The notes below the pieces were generated by a model. It was not told the origin of the DNA. It did not search any database and saw only the letters and a list, made by a program, of their open reading frames with translations. Both the position numbers and the translations under genes were made by a program. 44,116 nucleotides of DNA from a virus, in the IMG/VR virus record IMGVR_UViG_3300047557_002997, positions 1-44,116 of that record. One strand, written 5' to 3'. This document shows, piece by piece, positions 27,313 through 35,404 of this stretch. The first letter of the stretch is position 1. Each line of letters opens with the position of its first letter.

Positions 27313-27537
27313 ATGAGATACTCAAAAGTTGAAGGTCATACAAATTTAATAAGAGATGAAAGGACTAAAGCCATTTTAAACACAAACACGAATGACTATG
27401 AAAATTACATAAAAACAAGACAAATAAAAAAGTCTGAAAATGAAAAAATTACTAATCTTCAAAATGAAGTTAATGAAATTAAAGATAGTTTGAATGAGAT
27501 TAAAAATTTATTGAGGAATTTAACAAATGGATCCTGA
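27313..27537 (+). CDS. Conserved small coiled-coil protein, 74 aa
   Basis: I start it at the ATG at 27313 rather than an upstream in-frame start at 27244, because MRYSKVEGHTNLIRDERT is the start conserved among cyanophage relatives and the earlier part overlaps the 835-aa gene. The N-terminal third has KVEGHxNLIRDExTxAILNTN; the C-terminal half is a heptad-like helix (NEKITNLQNEVNEIKDSLNE) likely to form a coiled coil. It lies between the baseplate block and the neck genes, so a virion or assembly role is likely. Function unknown. The next gene overlaps it by 11 nt. Confidence 0.78.
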   Translation: MRYSKVEGHTNLIRDERTKAILNTNTNDYENYIKTRQIKKSENEKITNLQNEVNEIKDSLNEIKNLLRNLTNGS

Positions 27538-27697
27538 TAAAATATCATTAGATAATATTAATAAATTATTTGAATATGAAAAGATTTCTAGAGATATAGA
27601 TAGTATAGATGATCTCGATACTTTGAAAAATCTAGCAAAATCTTATATTAAATTATATTTTAAACAACAAGAAGTAGTTGCAGGATTTAAGATCTAA
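27527..27697 (+). CDS. Conserved small acidic protein, 56 aa
   Basis: The ATG at 27527 overlaps the end of the previous gene by 11 nt, and the TAA overlaps the gp13 ATG by one base. The protein begins MDPDKISLDNINKLFEYEKI and has an acidic center (DIDSIDDLDTLKNL) and a helical end. Small proteins of this type precede gp13 in cyanophages as I recall. It is probably all alpha. Its tight coupling to gp13 suggests a neck or tail-assembly link, which is inference. Confidence 0.72.
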   Translation: MDPDKISLDNINKLFEYEKISRDIDSIDDLDTLKNLAKSYIKLYFKQQEVVAGFKI

Positions 27698-28551
27698 TGG
27701 CACAACCATCTACTAGACAAGAACTTATTGATTACTGCAAAAGGAAGCTAGGTGCTCCTGTTTTAGAAATTAATGTTGCAGATGAGCAAATTGAAGATTT
27801 GGTAGATGATGCCGTTCAATTTTTTCAAGAAAGACACTTTGATGGTGTATATTCAACTTTTTATAAGTACAAAGTAACTCAAGCAGATATTGATAGAGGA
27901 AGAGCAGGAACTGCGAGTAATGCGGCCAGTTCTGTTGGTATTGCAAGTACTTCAGCAACTGCAAATATAGTCGGAACTGCCACCACATTTAATTTTTACG
28001 AAAACAGTAATTATTTACAAATGCCTCCAAATATTATTGGAGTAAATAAAATTTTTATCTTTGACGGCGCAAACACGATCACACATAACATGTTTAGCGT
28101 GAAGTATCAATTGTTTCTTAATGATATTTACTACTGGGGTACAACAGAACTTTTGAGTTATGCGATGGTCAAAACATACTTAGAAGATCTTGATTTTCTT
28201 TTAAATACCCAAAAACAAATAAGATTTAATAAAAGACAAGATAGATTATATTTGGATATTGATTGGAGTTCTGTAAGAGCAGATCAATTTTTCATTATCG
28301 ATTGTTACTCAACTCTAGACCCAAATGATTATTCAAGAGTTTGGAATGATTCTTTTCTAAAACCATATTTAACTTCTTTGATTAAGAGGCAGTGGGGGCA
28401 AAACATGATGAAATTTACTGGAGTTAAGCTTCCTGGTGGAGTTGAACTTAACGGAAGACAAATGTATGATGATGCACAAAGAGAAATAGATATTCTCATG
28501 GAAAAAATGTCCAATACTTATGAACTTCCACCTCTAGACATGATAGGTTAA
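27697..28551 (+). CDS. 13: Neck protein gp13
   Basis: The 284-residue protein (T4 gp13: 309) begins with the typical STRQELIDYCKRKLGAPVLE and VADEQIEDLVDDAVQFFQER. The C-terminal half has IDCYSTLDPNDYSRVWND and a ...LIKRQWGQNMMKFTGVKLPG stretch, both characteristic. gp13 and gp14 form the neck that seals the filled head and accepts the tail. Residues about 68-92 are a low-complexity Ala/Ser/Thr insert (VGIASTSATAN) resembling sequence in the repeat-rich proteins here. The start overlaps the previous stop by one base. gp14 follows 4 nt later. Confidence 0.93.
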   Translation: MAQPSTRQELIDYCKRKLGAPVLEINVADEQIEDLVDDAVQFFQERHFDGVYSTFYKYKVTQADIDRGRAGTASNAASSVGIASTSATANIVGTATTFNFYENSNYLQMPPNIIGVNKIFIFDGANTITHNMFSVKYQLFLNDIYYWGTTELLSYAMVKTYLEDLDFLLNTQKQIRFNKRQDRLYLDIDWSSVRADQFFIIDCYSTLDPNDYSRVWNDSFLKPYLTSLIKRQWGQNMMKFTGVKLPGGVELNGRQMYDDAQREIDILMEKMSNTYELPPLDMIG

Positions 28552-28555
28552 TCAC

Positions 28556-29968
28556 ATGCTTAATCCATTCTTTCTTCAAGGTTCTAGAGCAGAGCAAGGA
28601 CTTATCCAAGACTTAATTAATGAGCAATTAAGGATGTATGGTGTCGAAGTTCATTATCTTCCTAGACAATTTATCACTGAAAAAACAGTTATAAGAGAAG
28701 TTATAGAATCGGAATTCAATAGTGCATATCCCATTGAGGCATATGTTGATACTTATGAAGGATATAGTGATAATCCAACTATCTTATCAAAATTTGGAAT
28801 CCAATCATTAAATGAGATAACTTTAACTATATCAAGAGAAAGATTTAAAAATTATATTTCACCATTAATTCAAAATCAACCAAGTATAAAAGTATCATCA
28901 AGACCTAAAGAAGGAGATTTAATTTATTTTCCCTTAGGCAAAAGATTATTTGAGGTTAAGTATGTAGAACACGAAAAACCATTTTATCAACTTCAAGGAT
29001 TATATACATATCAATTAAGATGCGAACTCTTCAGGTATGAAGATGAACTCATAGATACAAGCGTTGATGAAATCGATGAACTTATTGGGGGAAATGATTC
29101 AACTGATTCGGATAAGGTTCCAGTTGGCAACATTGTAAATCTTACCATGGTTGGAGTTGGTGTTACTGCAACTGCAACTGCATCAATTGTAAATGGTGGC
29201 ATAAGATATATTACAGTGACAAATCGTGGAGGAGGATATACAAGCGCACCAACAATTGGAATTTCCTCAGCACCATCTGGAGGAAAAACTGCAACTGCAA
29301 TTTCTAAGATGATTAGCGGTATAGTTGCTTGTAATACAAATATAAATCCAAAAGCACAGTCAGTTCAAGAAGTATTAATTACAAATGCTGGTTATGGATA
29401 TACAGTTGCACCTCAAGTAAAATTTATTGGTGGTGGCGGAAAGGGAGCAACCGGTATTGCATCTATAGGTGATGGTATTGTAGGGGTTATTACAGTCACT
29501 AATGCAGGTTCTGGATACGTAACACCACCATCGATTATATTTACTGGAATATCTACAGTATCTGCAGCTGCAACAGCGGTTGTTTCTGCTGCCGGAACAA
29601 TCACATCAATTAGGATTACCAATGCCGGTCTTGGATATACTGTTGCTCCAACAATTACAATTGGAAACCCTGCACTTACTTCATCTGGAAATTTTATATT
29701 TAATGAAATTGTAACAGGATCTCAAAGTGGAGTTACTGCAAGAGTTAAATCTTGGAACTCAGTTACAAATGTTCTTCAAGTTTCAAATCTCAATGGAGAA
29801 TTTAAATTTGGAGAAAACATTGTAGGATCTGCTTCAAGCGCATCACACTACTTACGTTCGATCGAAGTATTTTCAGTTAGAGATGGATATGCAGCAAATG
29901 ATGAAATAGAGGAAGAAGCAAACGATATTATTGAATTTGATGAGACAAATCCTTTTGGAATGCCCTGA
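28556..29968 (+). CDS. 14: Neck protein gp14 with repeat-module insertion
   Basis: The first 180 residues are recognisable gp14: NPFFLQGSRAEQGLIQDLIN, LPRQFITEKTVIREVIESEF, and KEGDLIYFPLGKRLFEVKYV. The total is 470 residues against 256 in T4. The extra sequence is mainly between about residues 195 and 435: four GxGY repeats (for example ITVTNAGSGYVTPPSIIF) and a module of the F-x-x-x-E-x-V-T-G-S-x-S-G-V type. The last 30 residues return to the acidic gp14-like end (NPFGMP). gp14 completes the neck with gp13. It is the last gene before the gp15 promoter. Confidence 0.92.
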   Translation: MLNPFFLQGSRAEQGLIQDLINEQLRMYGVEVHYLPRQFITEKTVIREVIESEFNSAYPIEAYVDTYEGYSDNPTILSKFGIQSLNEITLTISRERFKNYISPLIQNQPSIKVSSRPKEGDLIYFPLGKRLFEVKYVEHEKPFYQLQGLYTYQLRCELFRYEDELIDTSVDEIDELIGGNDSTDSDKVPVGNIVNLTMVGVGVTATATASIVNGGIRYITVTNRGGGYTSAPTIGISSAPSGGKTATAISKMISGIVACNTNINPKAQSVQEVLITNAGYGYTVAPQVKFIGGGGKGATGIASIGDGIVGVITVTNAGSGYVTPPSIIFTGISTVSAAATAVVSAAGTITSIRITNAGLGYTVAPTITIGNPALTSSGNFIFNEIVTGSQSGVTARVKSWNSVTNVLQVSNLNGEFKFGENIVGSASSASHYLRSIEVFSVRDGYAANDEIEEEANDIIEFDETNPFGMP

Positions 29969-29972
29969 CTTA

Positions 29973-29980
29973 TATAAATA
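29973..29980 (+). promoter_or_regulatory. Late promoter TATAAATA for gp15
   Basis: A perfect T4 consensus TATAAATA lies 44 nt before the gp15 ATG. It sits inside a near-perfect inverted repeat, CTTATAT-AA-ATATAAG (29970-29985), that follows the gp14 stop directly, so the same bases might form a weak hairpin in readthrough RNA. Confidence 0.7.
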
Positions 29981-30024
29981 TAAGTTATTAGTTTGGTTAA
30001 ATAGTAGTACCATAAGTTAACAGT

Positions 30025-31026
30025 ATGTTTGAGTATTTTTATCACGAAATTTTAAGAAGAACTGTAATTGCTTTTGGTTCTTTATTTAATGAAATAACTA
30101 TTAAGCATAAAAATAATTCTAATGATGTTATTAGTGTTATTAAAGTTCCTCTTGCATATGGACCAACTCAAAAGTTTCTTGCAAGAATAAATCAATCACC
30201 AAATTTAAATAAACCAGTTCAGATTACATTGCCAAGAATGTCTTTTGAATTTACAGGTTTAACTTATGATGCGTCAAGAAAATCAACAACAACGCAATAT
30301 TTTACTTCAAAATCGGTAGAGGACGGAACGGAAACAAAAAAGGCATATCTTCCAGTTCCATATAATATGCAATTTGAATTGAGCATTATGTGCAAACTAA
30401 ATGACGACGCTCTTCAAATTGTAGAGCAAATCCTTCCATACTTTCAACCTGCATATACAATGACTGTTGACTTGGTTGATACAATTAACGAAAAAAGAGA
30501 CATTCCTGTGGTCCTTGAAAACATCACTATGCAAGATGATTATGAAGGAGATTTTACTACTAGAAGAGTTTTAATTTATACACTAAGATTTACTGCAAAA
30601 ACTTATATCTTTGGACCTGTTTCTTCCGCAACCAAGGATATTATCAAAAAGGCAACTATTGGATATATTGCAGGAGATCCTACTGCTTCACCAACAAGAG
30701 AAATTGTATATTCTTCAGAACCAAGAGCTATCAAAAATTATACAGGAACAGTTATTACTAACTTAACTAATGACATATCAATTACAGATACTTTAATTGC
30801 TGTGAATGATGCGAGCGCGATTTCAGTTAATACATACCTTGATTTAGAAGGTGAAGAAGTTTACGTAACCGCTAAATCTGGAAATGTTCTTACTGTTGAT
30901 CGCGGTAGAGACAATACAACCATTGTTAATCATTTAGCAGGTTCACAAGTCAAGTCAATCACTGCTGCAGATAATGTTCTCATTGAAGACGGAGACGATT
31001 TTGGATTTAGTGGAACTTTTAGTTGA
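30025..31026 (+). CDS. 15: Tail completion and sheath stabiliser protein gp15
   Basis: The start MFEYFYHEILRRTVIAFGSL resembles the T4 gp15 start, and IVEQILPYFQP (about residues 148-158) is shared with T4. Also seen are LPRMSFEFTGLTYDASRK and a C-terminal core with RRVLIYTLRFTAKTYIFGP. gp15 caps the head-proximal end of the tail as a hexameric ring and joins it to the neck. At 333 residues it is longer than T4 (272): residues about 248-312 are an added module (DLEGEEVYVTAKSGNVLTVD, then RGRDNTT and H) also present in the giant and 835-aa proteins. Confidence 0.92.
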   Translation: MFEYFYHEILRRTVIAFGSLFNEITIKHKNNSNDVISVIKVPLAYGPTQKFLARINQSPNLNKPVQITLPRMSFEFTGLTYDASRKSTTTQYFTSKSVEDGTETKKAYLPVPYNMQFELSIMCKLNDDALQIVEQILPYFQPAYTMTVDLVDTINEKRDIPVVLENITMQDDYEGDFTTRRVLIYTLRFTAKTYIFGPVSSATKDIIKKATIGYIAGDPTASPTREIVYSSEPRAIKNYTGTVITNLTNDISITDTLIAVNDASAISVNTYLDLEGEEVYVTAKSGNVLTVDRGRDNTTIVNHLAGSQVKSITAADNVLIEDGDDFGFSGTFS

Positions 31027-31028
31027 TT

Positions 31029-31460
31029 ATGAAAATGACAAAAAAATTCGATAAACTTAATGAAACATTCAATGTCGATAAGGAGATAGTTCCTGTTGAG
31101 TCAGAAGCAGTCATTGAGAAGATAGAAAAGATATCGATAGCAGTTGATGATATCAAAAAAGATTATGACTATACTAGAGGCAATTTATACTCACTTATTG
31201 AAAAAGGTCAAGAAGCAATCAATGGAATTCTTGAATTAGCGCAAGAAAGTGAGATGCCTCGTGCTTATGAAGTTGCAGGACAATTGATTAAGAATGTCGC
31301 AGATGCAACTGATAAATTAATGGATCTTCAAAAGAAACTTAAAGATATTGAAGAGGAAAAACAAAAGGGACCTACGACAGTTAATAACGCACTTTTTGTC
31401 GGATCTACTGCAGATTTGGCAAAGTTTCTAAAACAACAAACTGAAGATAACCTAGAATAA
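31029..31460 (+). CDS. 16: Terminase small subunit gp16
   Basis: I choose ATG 31029; ATG 31035 is equally possible, and TTG at 31023 overlaps the gp15 stop. The middle RGNLYSLIEKGQEAINGILE, EMPRAYEVAGQLIKN and DLQKKLKDIEEEK follow the T4 gp16 pattern of a long helical hairpin used for oligomer formation. NNALFVGSTADL near the end matches the T4 NATVFMGSPTEL segment. The small terminase recognises DNA ends or concatemers and regulates gp17 ATPase. Total 143 residues against 164 in T4. Its TAA overlaps the start of the next late promoter. Confidence 0.9.
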   Translation: MKMTKKFDKLNETFNVDKEIVPVESEAVIEKIEKISIAVDDIKKDYDYTRGNLYSLIEKGQEAINGILELAQESEMPRAYEVAGQLIKNVADATDKLMDLQKKLKDIEEEKQKGPTTVNNALFVGSTADLAKFLKQQTEDNLE

Positions 31461-31466
31461 TAAATA
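31459..31466 (+). promoter_or_regulatory. Late promoter AATAAATA for the 646-aa gene and gp17
   Basis: AATAAATA overlaps the last two bases of the gp16 stop and lies 20 nt before the ATG at 31487. It probably drives the 646-aa gene, gp17 and the zinc-finger miniprotein together. Confidence 0.68.
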
Positions 31467-31486
31467 TAAAAAGATATCTATTTTTT

Positions 31487-33427
31487 ATGCCAAAAATCAA
31501 GTCGCATAGAACAGTTGAGCAAATTGCAAAGAAGCATCGCCTTGATGTTTCTTTTATACAAAAGCAACTTGATATGGGTGAACCCATTGAGCATGAACAT
31601 ACCAAAGATCATGATTTAGCAAAGGATATTGCTCTTCAACATTTAGATGAAATTCCAGATTATTATACTCGTTTGAAAAAAATGGAAGCAGACGCCAAAA
31701 AGCATCATAAAAAGTTTAAGGATGTGAAAGAAGAAACTAAATCTGGAGATGAAGGTCTTCACGATTGGTTTAATAAGTCTAAATCCAGTGATGGCAAGAA
31801 AGGGTGGGTTCAACTTGGCGGAAAATGGGCAGGAAAACCATGTGCTCGTCAACCAGGACAAACTTCAACACCAAAGTGTGGAAGTTCTAAAATGTCAGCA
31901 AATCTTTCTCCAGAGGAAGAAGAAAGATCAAGAGCAAGAAAAAACAGACAAGATCCAAATCAACCACAAAAAACCGGTGCAGCAAAACCAACAAACGTTA
32001 GAACTGAAGAAATGGACTTACAAGAAGTAAAAGACAAACCAAGCAAAGGTAGTGGTAAAAAAGATGCTTGCTACAATAAAGTAAAGTCTCGCTACAGCGT
32101 TTGGCCTAGTGCATATGCGTCTGGAGCACTTGTAAAATGTCGTAAGGTTGGTGCTGCTAACTGGGGAACTAAATCGGAGGAAACTATGCACGAAGAAGAA
32201 AGATATTGTCCTTTGTGTGATAAAAGAGAAACTAGATCCGAATGTTCTTATGGAGAAAAGGCATGGGATAAAGTTTCTGTAAAAGACGAAGAATATTCAA
32301 TGGTTAGATCTGAACTAAAAACAATTGTAAATGCAGTAAAGAGACTTCAGGCAAAAGTTGGTGAAGGTGAGGGAAATCTTGAGGCATGGGTTCAATCAAA
32401 AATTACTAAAGCAGCAGACTATATTGACACTGCCGCAGACTATGTTGCAAGTGGAGAAATGGAAGAGGGTATAAGTTTTGAAGTAGATCCTAAAGATATT
32501 AGAAAATCTAAACGTTCTACAAGTATTAGAAATCTTTCTCAGCATGGTGCTACTGAAGGAGAACAACAAGCAGCACAGCGTAAAAGAAAAGAACCTAAAA
32601 TGCCTTTAGTAAAAAGAGGTGATACTTATATTAGAAACATAAATGCCGAATACGAACCATCCATGGTAGATAAAATTTTATCAGAACTTGAAGAAAATGG
32701 TCCATGTTGGAAAGGTTATAAAAGAAAAAAAGGAACTGCAAAGTTTTCTCCGGGTTCATGTGTAAAAGCAGAAAACGTAACCATCGAAGATGCAGATGGC
32801 AATACGTTTGCTGAAGTTATTAATTTGATCGAACCAGAACCAATCAAAGGATTTAAGTCTCAAGTAGATGAGGCAACAAGACTTCAAGCGCAAACAGGCA
32901 ACGTGATTGCTGTTACTCTTTCTTGGAGAGGAAAATATTATTCTATGAAGATGTTCTTTCCACAGTTGAAGACACCATCAAGAAAAGAAATCAATGATGA
33001 ACTCCAAAAGGTTTACCCCGGATCAATAGTTGTTTATCATTCAATTTCTGAAATTCAACCAGGACAACCATTAATTCAAGCATTTGGTCCTCAAGGTGGA
33101 AGTTCTGCTAAACCAGGACCAAGTAAAAGTTATGTGAGACCTATGGGAGAAGAGGTTAAGATTGATGAAGACTGGCAAAAAGTAAATCGTCGTGATAAAA
33201 CTGACGGTCTGAGTCAAAAAGCAGTAAATGCTTATCGTCGCGAGAATCCTGGTTCAAAACTACAAACTGCAGTAACCGAAAAAAATCCATCTGGCAAAAG
33301 AGCACAAAGGAGAAAGAACTTTTGTAGTCGTATGTCTGGAATGAAGAAAAGACTAACATCTGCAGAAACTGCAAGAGATCCGGATTCAAGAATCAATAAA
33401 GCACTTCGTCGTTGGAATTGTAATTAA
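31487..33427 (+). CDS. Patchwork multi-domain protein (DUF5661, DUF5872, zinc-binding, DUF6321-like), 646 aa
   Basis: This hydrophilic protein is a string of small phage domains. Residues 1-72 (HRTVEQIAKKHRLDVSFIQK) resemble DUF5661. About 90-165 (LHDWFNKSKSSDGKKGWVQL, CGSSKMS) resemble DUF5872. About 192-228 (KDACYNKVKSRYSVWPSAYA) is a common phage motif. 240-265 (YCPLCDKRETRSEC) is Cys-rich. About 268-325 includes LEAWVQSKITKAADYID. About 390-430 includes GPCWKGYKRKKG. About 460-530 matches a segment of the protein at 40390. The end (DGLSQKAVNAYRREN, RDPDSRINKALRRWNC) resembles DUF6321. Domain names are from memory. No enzyme motif is apparent. It lies between gp16 and gp17, so a packaging, virion or processing role is possible. 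Confidence 0.78.
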   Translation: MPKIKSHRTVEQIAKKHRLDVSFIQKQLDMGEPIEHEHTKDHDLAKDIALQHLDEIPDYYTRLKKMEADAKKHHKKFKDVKEETKSGDEGLHDWFNKSKSSDGKKGWVQLGGKWAGKPCARQPGQTSTPKCGSSKMSANLSPEEEERSRARKNRQDPNQPQKTGAAKPTNVRTEEMDLQEVKDKPSKGSGKKDACYNKVKSRYSVWPSAYASGALVKCRKVGAANWGTKSEETMHEEERYCPLCDKRETRSECSYGEKAWDKVSVKDEEYSMVRSELKTIVNAVKRLQAKVGEGEGNLEAWVQSKITKAADYIDTAADYVASGEMEEGISFEVDPKDIRKSKRSTSIRNLSQHGATEGEQQAAQRKRKEPKMPLVKRGDTYIRNINAEYEPSMVDKILSELEENGPCWKGYKRKKGTAKFSPGSCVKAENVTIEDADGNTFAEVINLIEPEPIKGFKSQVDEATRLQAQTGNVIAVTLSWRGKYYSMKMFFPQLKTPSRKEINDELQKVYPGSIVVYHSISEIQPGQPLIQAFGPQGGSSAKPGPSKSYVRPMGEEVKIDEDWQKVNRRDKTDGLSQKAVNAYRRENPGSKLQTAVTEKNPSGKRAQRRKNFCSRMSGMKKRLTSAETARDPDSRINKALRRWNCN

Positions 33428-33442
33428 TAGGTAGGTTTTATT

Positions 33443-35092
33443 ATGTCAAATGATGTATATCTTGGTAATCCGCTTCTAAAGAGAGCAAATACTCCAATTG
33501 AATTTACGCAAGAACAAATTATTGAGTTTGTTAAGTGTAAAAATGATCCGGTTTATTTTGCAAACAATTATGTAAAAATTGTTACTCTTGATTATGGTCT
33601 TCAGACATTTAAACCATATCATTTCCAAGAAAAGTTAATTAATAATTTTCATAATCATAGATTTAACATATGTAAAATGCCACGACAGACTGGTAAATCT
33701 ACTACTGTGGTATCTTTTCTTTTACATTATGCAGTATTTAATGATAACGTCAATATTGGTATTCTTGCAAACAAAGCAGCTACTGCTAGAGAACTTTTAG
33801 ATCGTCTTCAAACTGCTTATGAAAATCTTCCAAAGTGGATGCAGCAGGGTATCATTTCTTGGAATAAAGGTTCTTTAGAACTTGAAAATGGATCAAAAAT
33901 CTTAGCAGCATCTACTTCTGCATCTGCTGTCCGAGGAATGTCATTCAACATTCTGTTCTTGGACGAATTTGCGTTCGTTCCAAATCATATTGCAGATTCA
34001 TTCTTTGCATCGGTATATCCCACTATTACTTCGGGTAAGCAAACCAAAGTTATTATAGTTTCTACTCCACACGGTATGAATCACTTCTACCGAATGTGGC
34101 ATGATGCAGAGAAAGGTAAAAATGAATATGTCTTTACTGATGTTCATTGGTCTGAAGTTCCTGGAAGAGATGAAGCATGGAAAGCTCAAACTATTGCAAA
34201 CACAAGTGAGCAACAATTTAAAGTTGAGTTCGAGTGTGAATTCTTAGGATCTGTTGATACTCTTATTGCACCAAGTAAACTCAGATCACTCGTATACGAC
34301 CATCCAAAGACCAGCAGCGGTGGTTTAGATGTTCATGAGGAATCCAAGGATAGTCACGACTACTTGATGACTGTAGACGTTGCTAGAGGTGTAGGAAACG
34401 ATTATTCAGCGTTCACTGTAGTTGATATTACTACATTTCCACATCAAGTGGTTGCAAAATATCGAAACAATGAAATTAAACCAATGCTTTTTCCAAGCAT
34501 TGTTGTAGACGTAGCAAAAAATTATAATAATGCTTATATTCTATGTGAAGTAAATGACGTAGGAGATCAGGTAGCATCAATTATCCATTATGATCTTGAA
34601 TATAATAATCTTCTTATGTGTTCGATGAGAGGAAGAGCTGGTCAAATTGTGGGTCAAGGATTTTCTGGAAAGAAAACTCAACTTGGAGTTAAAATGTCCA
34701 AGACTGTTAAAAAGGTGGGATGTCTCAATTTAAAAACAATGATTGAGGAGAACAAACTTCTCTTTAAAGATTATGAAATAATGAGTGAACTTACAACTTT
34801 TATTCAAAAGCACAATTCTTTTGAGGCAGAAGAAGGTTGTAATGATGACTTAGCAATGTGTCTCGTAATTTACGCTTGGTTAGTTGCTCAAGATTACTTC
34901 AAAGAACTTACAGATCAAGATGTTAGAAAGCGTTTATATGAAGAACAAAAAAATCAAATTGAGCAAGACATGTCTCCTTTTGGATTTATCGCTGATGGAC
35001 TGGATGATACAAGTTTTGTAGATAATGAAGGTGATAGGTGGTTTACTGATGAATATGGTGATCGTGCATATATGTGGGAATATCTATCATAA
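33443..35092 (+). CDS. 17: Terminase large subunit gp17
   Basis: Both activities are visible. Walker A is PRQTGKST at residues 80-87, with G84, K85 and S86. Walker B is LFLDEF at 171-176 with D174 and E175. The nuclease domain has DVARGVGNDYSAF with D312, then LCEVNDVGDQ with E369, and an NDD at 467-469, matching the RNase H-like Asp/Glu/Asp set of T4 gp17 (D401, E458, D542). It pumps DNA into the prohead through the portal and cuts concatemers. Length 549 against 610 in T4. No intron or insertion disrupts the motifs. A ribosome site AGGTAGG lies just upstream, and the stop overlaps the next start by one base. Confidence 0.96.
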   Translation: MSNDVYLGNPLLKRANTPIEFTQEQIIEFVKCKNDPVYFANNYVKIVTLDYGLQTFKPYHFQEKLINNFHNHRFNICKMPRQTGKSTTVVSFLLHYAVFNDNVNIGILANKAATARELLDRLQTAYENLPKWMQQGIISWNKGSLELENGSKILAASTSASAVRGMSFNILFLDEFAFVPNHIADSFFASVYPTITSGKQTKVIIVSTPHGMNHFYRMWHDAEKGKNEYVFTDVHWSEVPGRDEAWKAQTIANTSEQQFKVEFECEFLGSVDTLIAPSKLRSLVYDHPKTSSGGLDVHEESKDSHDYLMTVDVARGVGNDYSAFTVVDITTFPHQVVAKYRNNEIKPMLFPSIVVDVAKNYNNAYILCEVNDVGDQVASIIHYDLEYNNLLMCSMRGRAGQIVGQGFSGKKTQLGVKMSKTVKKVGCLNLKTMIEENKLLFKDYEIMSELTTFIQKHNSFEAEEGCNDDLAMCLVIYAWLVAQDYFKELTDQDVRKRLYEEQKNQIEQDMSPFGFIADGLDDTSFVDNEGDRWFTDEYGDRAYMWEYLS

Positions 35093-35322
35093 TGGACATT
35101 GATAAGCAGATAAAATTAGGACATTTATTATTAACCGATAGACAGTGCAGAACCTGTGGAGAAATGAAAAATTTAGTTGGAGAATTTTATAGAACTAGAA
35201 AAGATAGAGGTCCTGTCGCATCTTCATATTCTTATGAGTGTAAACAATGTACAATTAAAAGAATAGTTACCAATAGAATGATTTCCAAAGTACTCGATAA
35301 ATGGGAATATCCTGATTGGTAA
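35092..35322 (+). CDS. Zinc-finger miniprotein after gp17, 76 aa
   Basis: I start at ATG 35092, which overlaps the gp17 TAA by one base; an earlier in-frame ATG at 35074 is inside gp17. The protein has two CxxC pairs, C19-C22 and C50-C53, separated by an FYRTRKDRG segment, a four-Cys zinc-binding fold. This resembles the N-terminal zinc part of HNH endonucleases, but no HNH catalytic His-Asn-His follows. I recall similar proteins at this place in marine T4-like phages. It may aid terminase function or bind DNA, by context only. Confidence 0.78.
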   Translation: MDIDKQIKLGHLLLTDRQCRTCGEMKNLVGEFYRTRKDRGPVASSYSYECKQCTIKRIVTNRMISKVLDKWEYPDW

Positions 35323-35362
35323 TTATTCACGTCATGTTTCCTTCCACGTAAAGTAACTTTTT

Positions 35363-35370
35363 AATAAATA
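35363..35370 (+). promoter_or_regulatory. Late promoter AATAAATA for tail sheath and tube
   Basis: AATAAATA lies 34 nt before the gp18 ATG in the 82-nt gap after the zinc-finger gene. CGGAGA (35395-35400) serves as the gp18 ribosome site. gp18 and gp19 are probably on this transcript. Confidence 0.7.
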
Positions 35371-35404
35371 ATTTTTAGTTAAACTGAGATTTACGGAGAA
35401 AAAC

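Noticed and set aside
33443-35092. An intron or homing endonuclease in gp17
   Set aside because: All terminase motifs lie in one uninterrupted frame and the length is normal.
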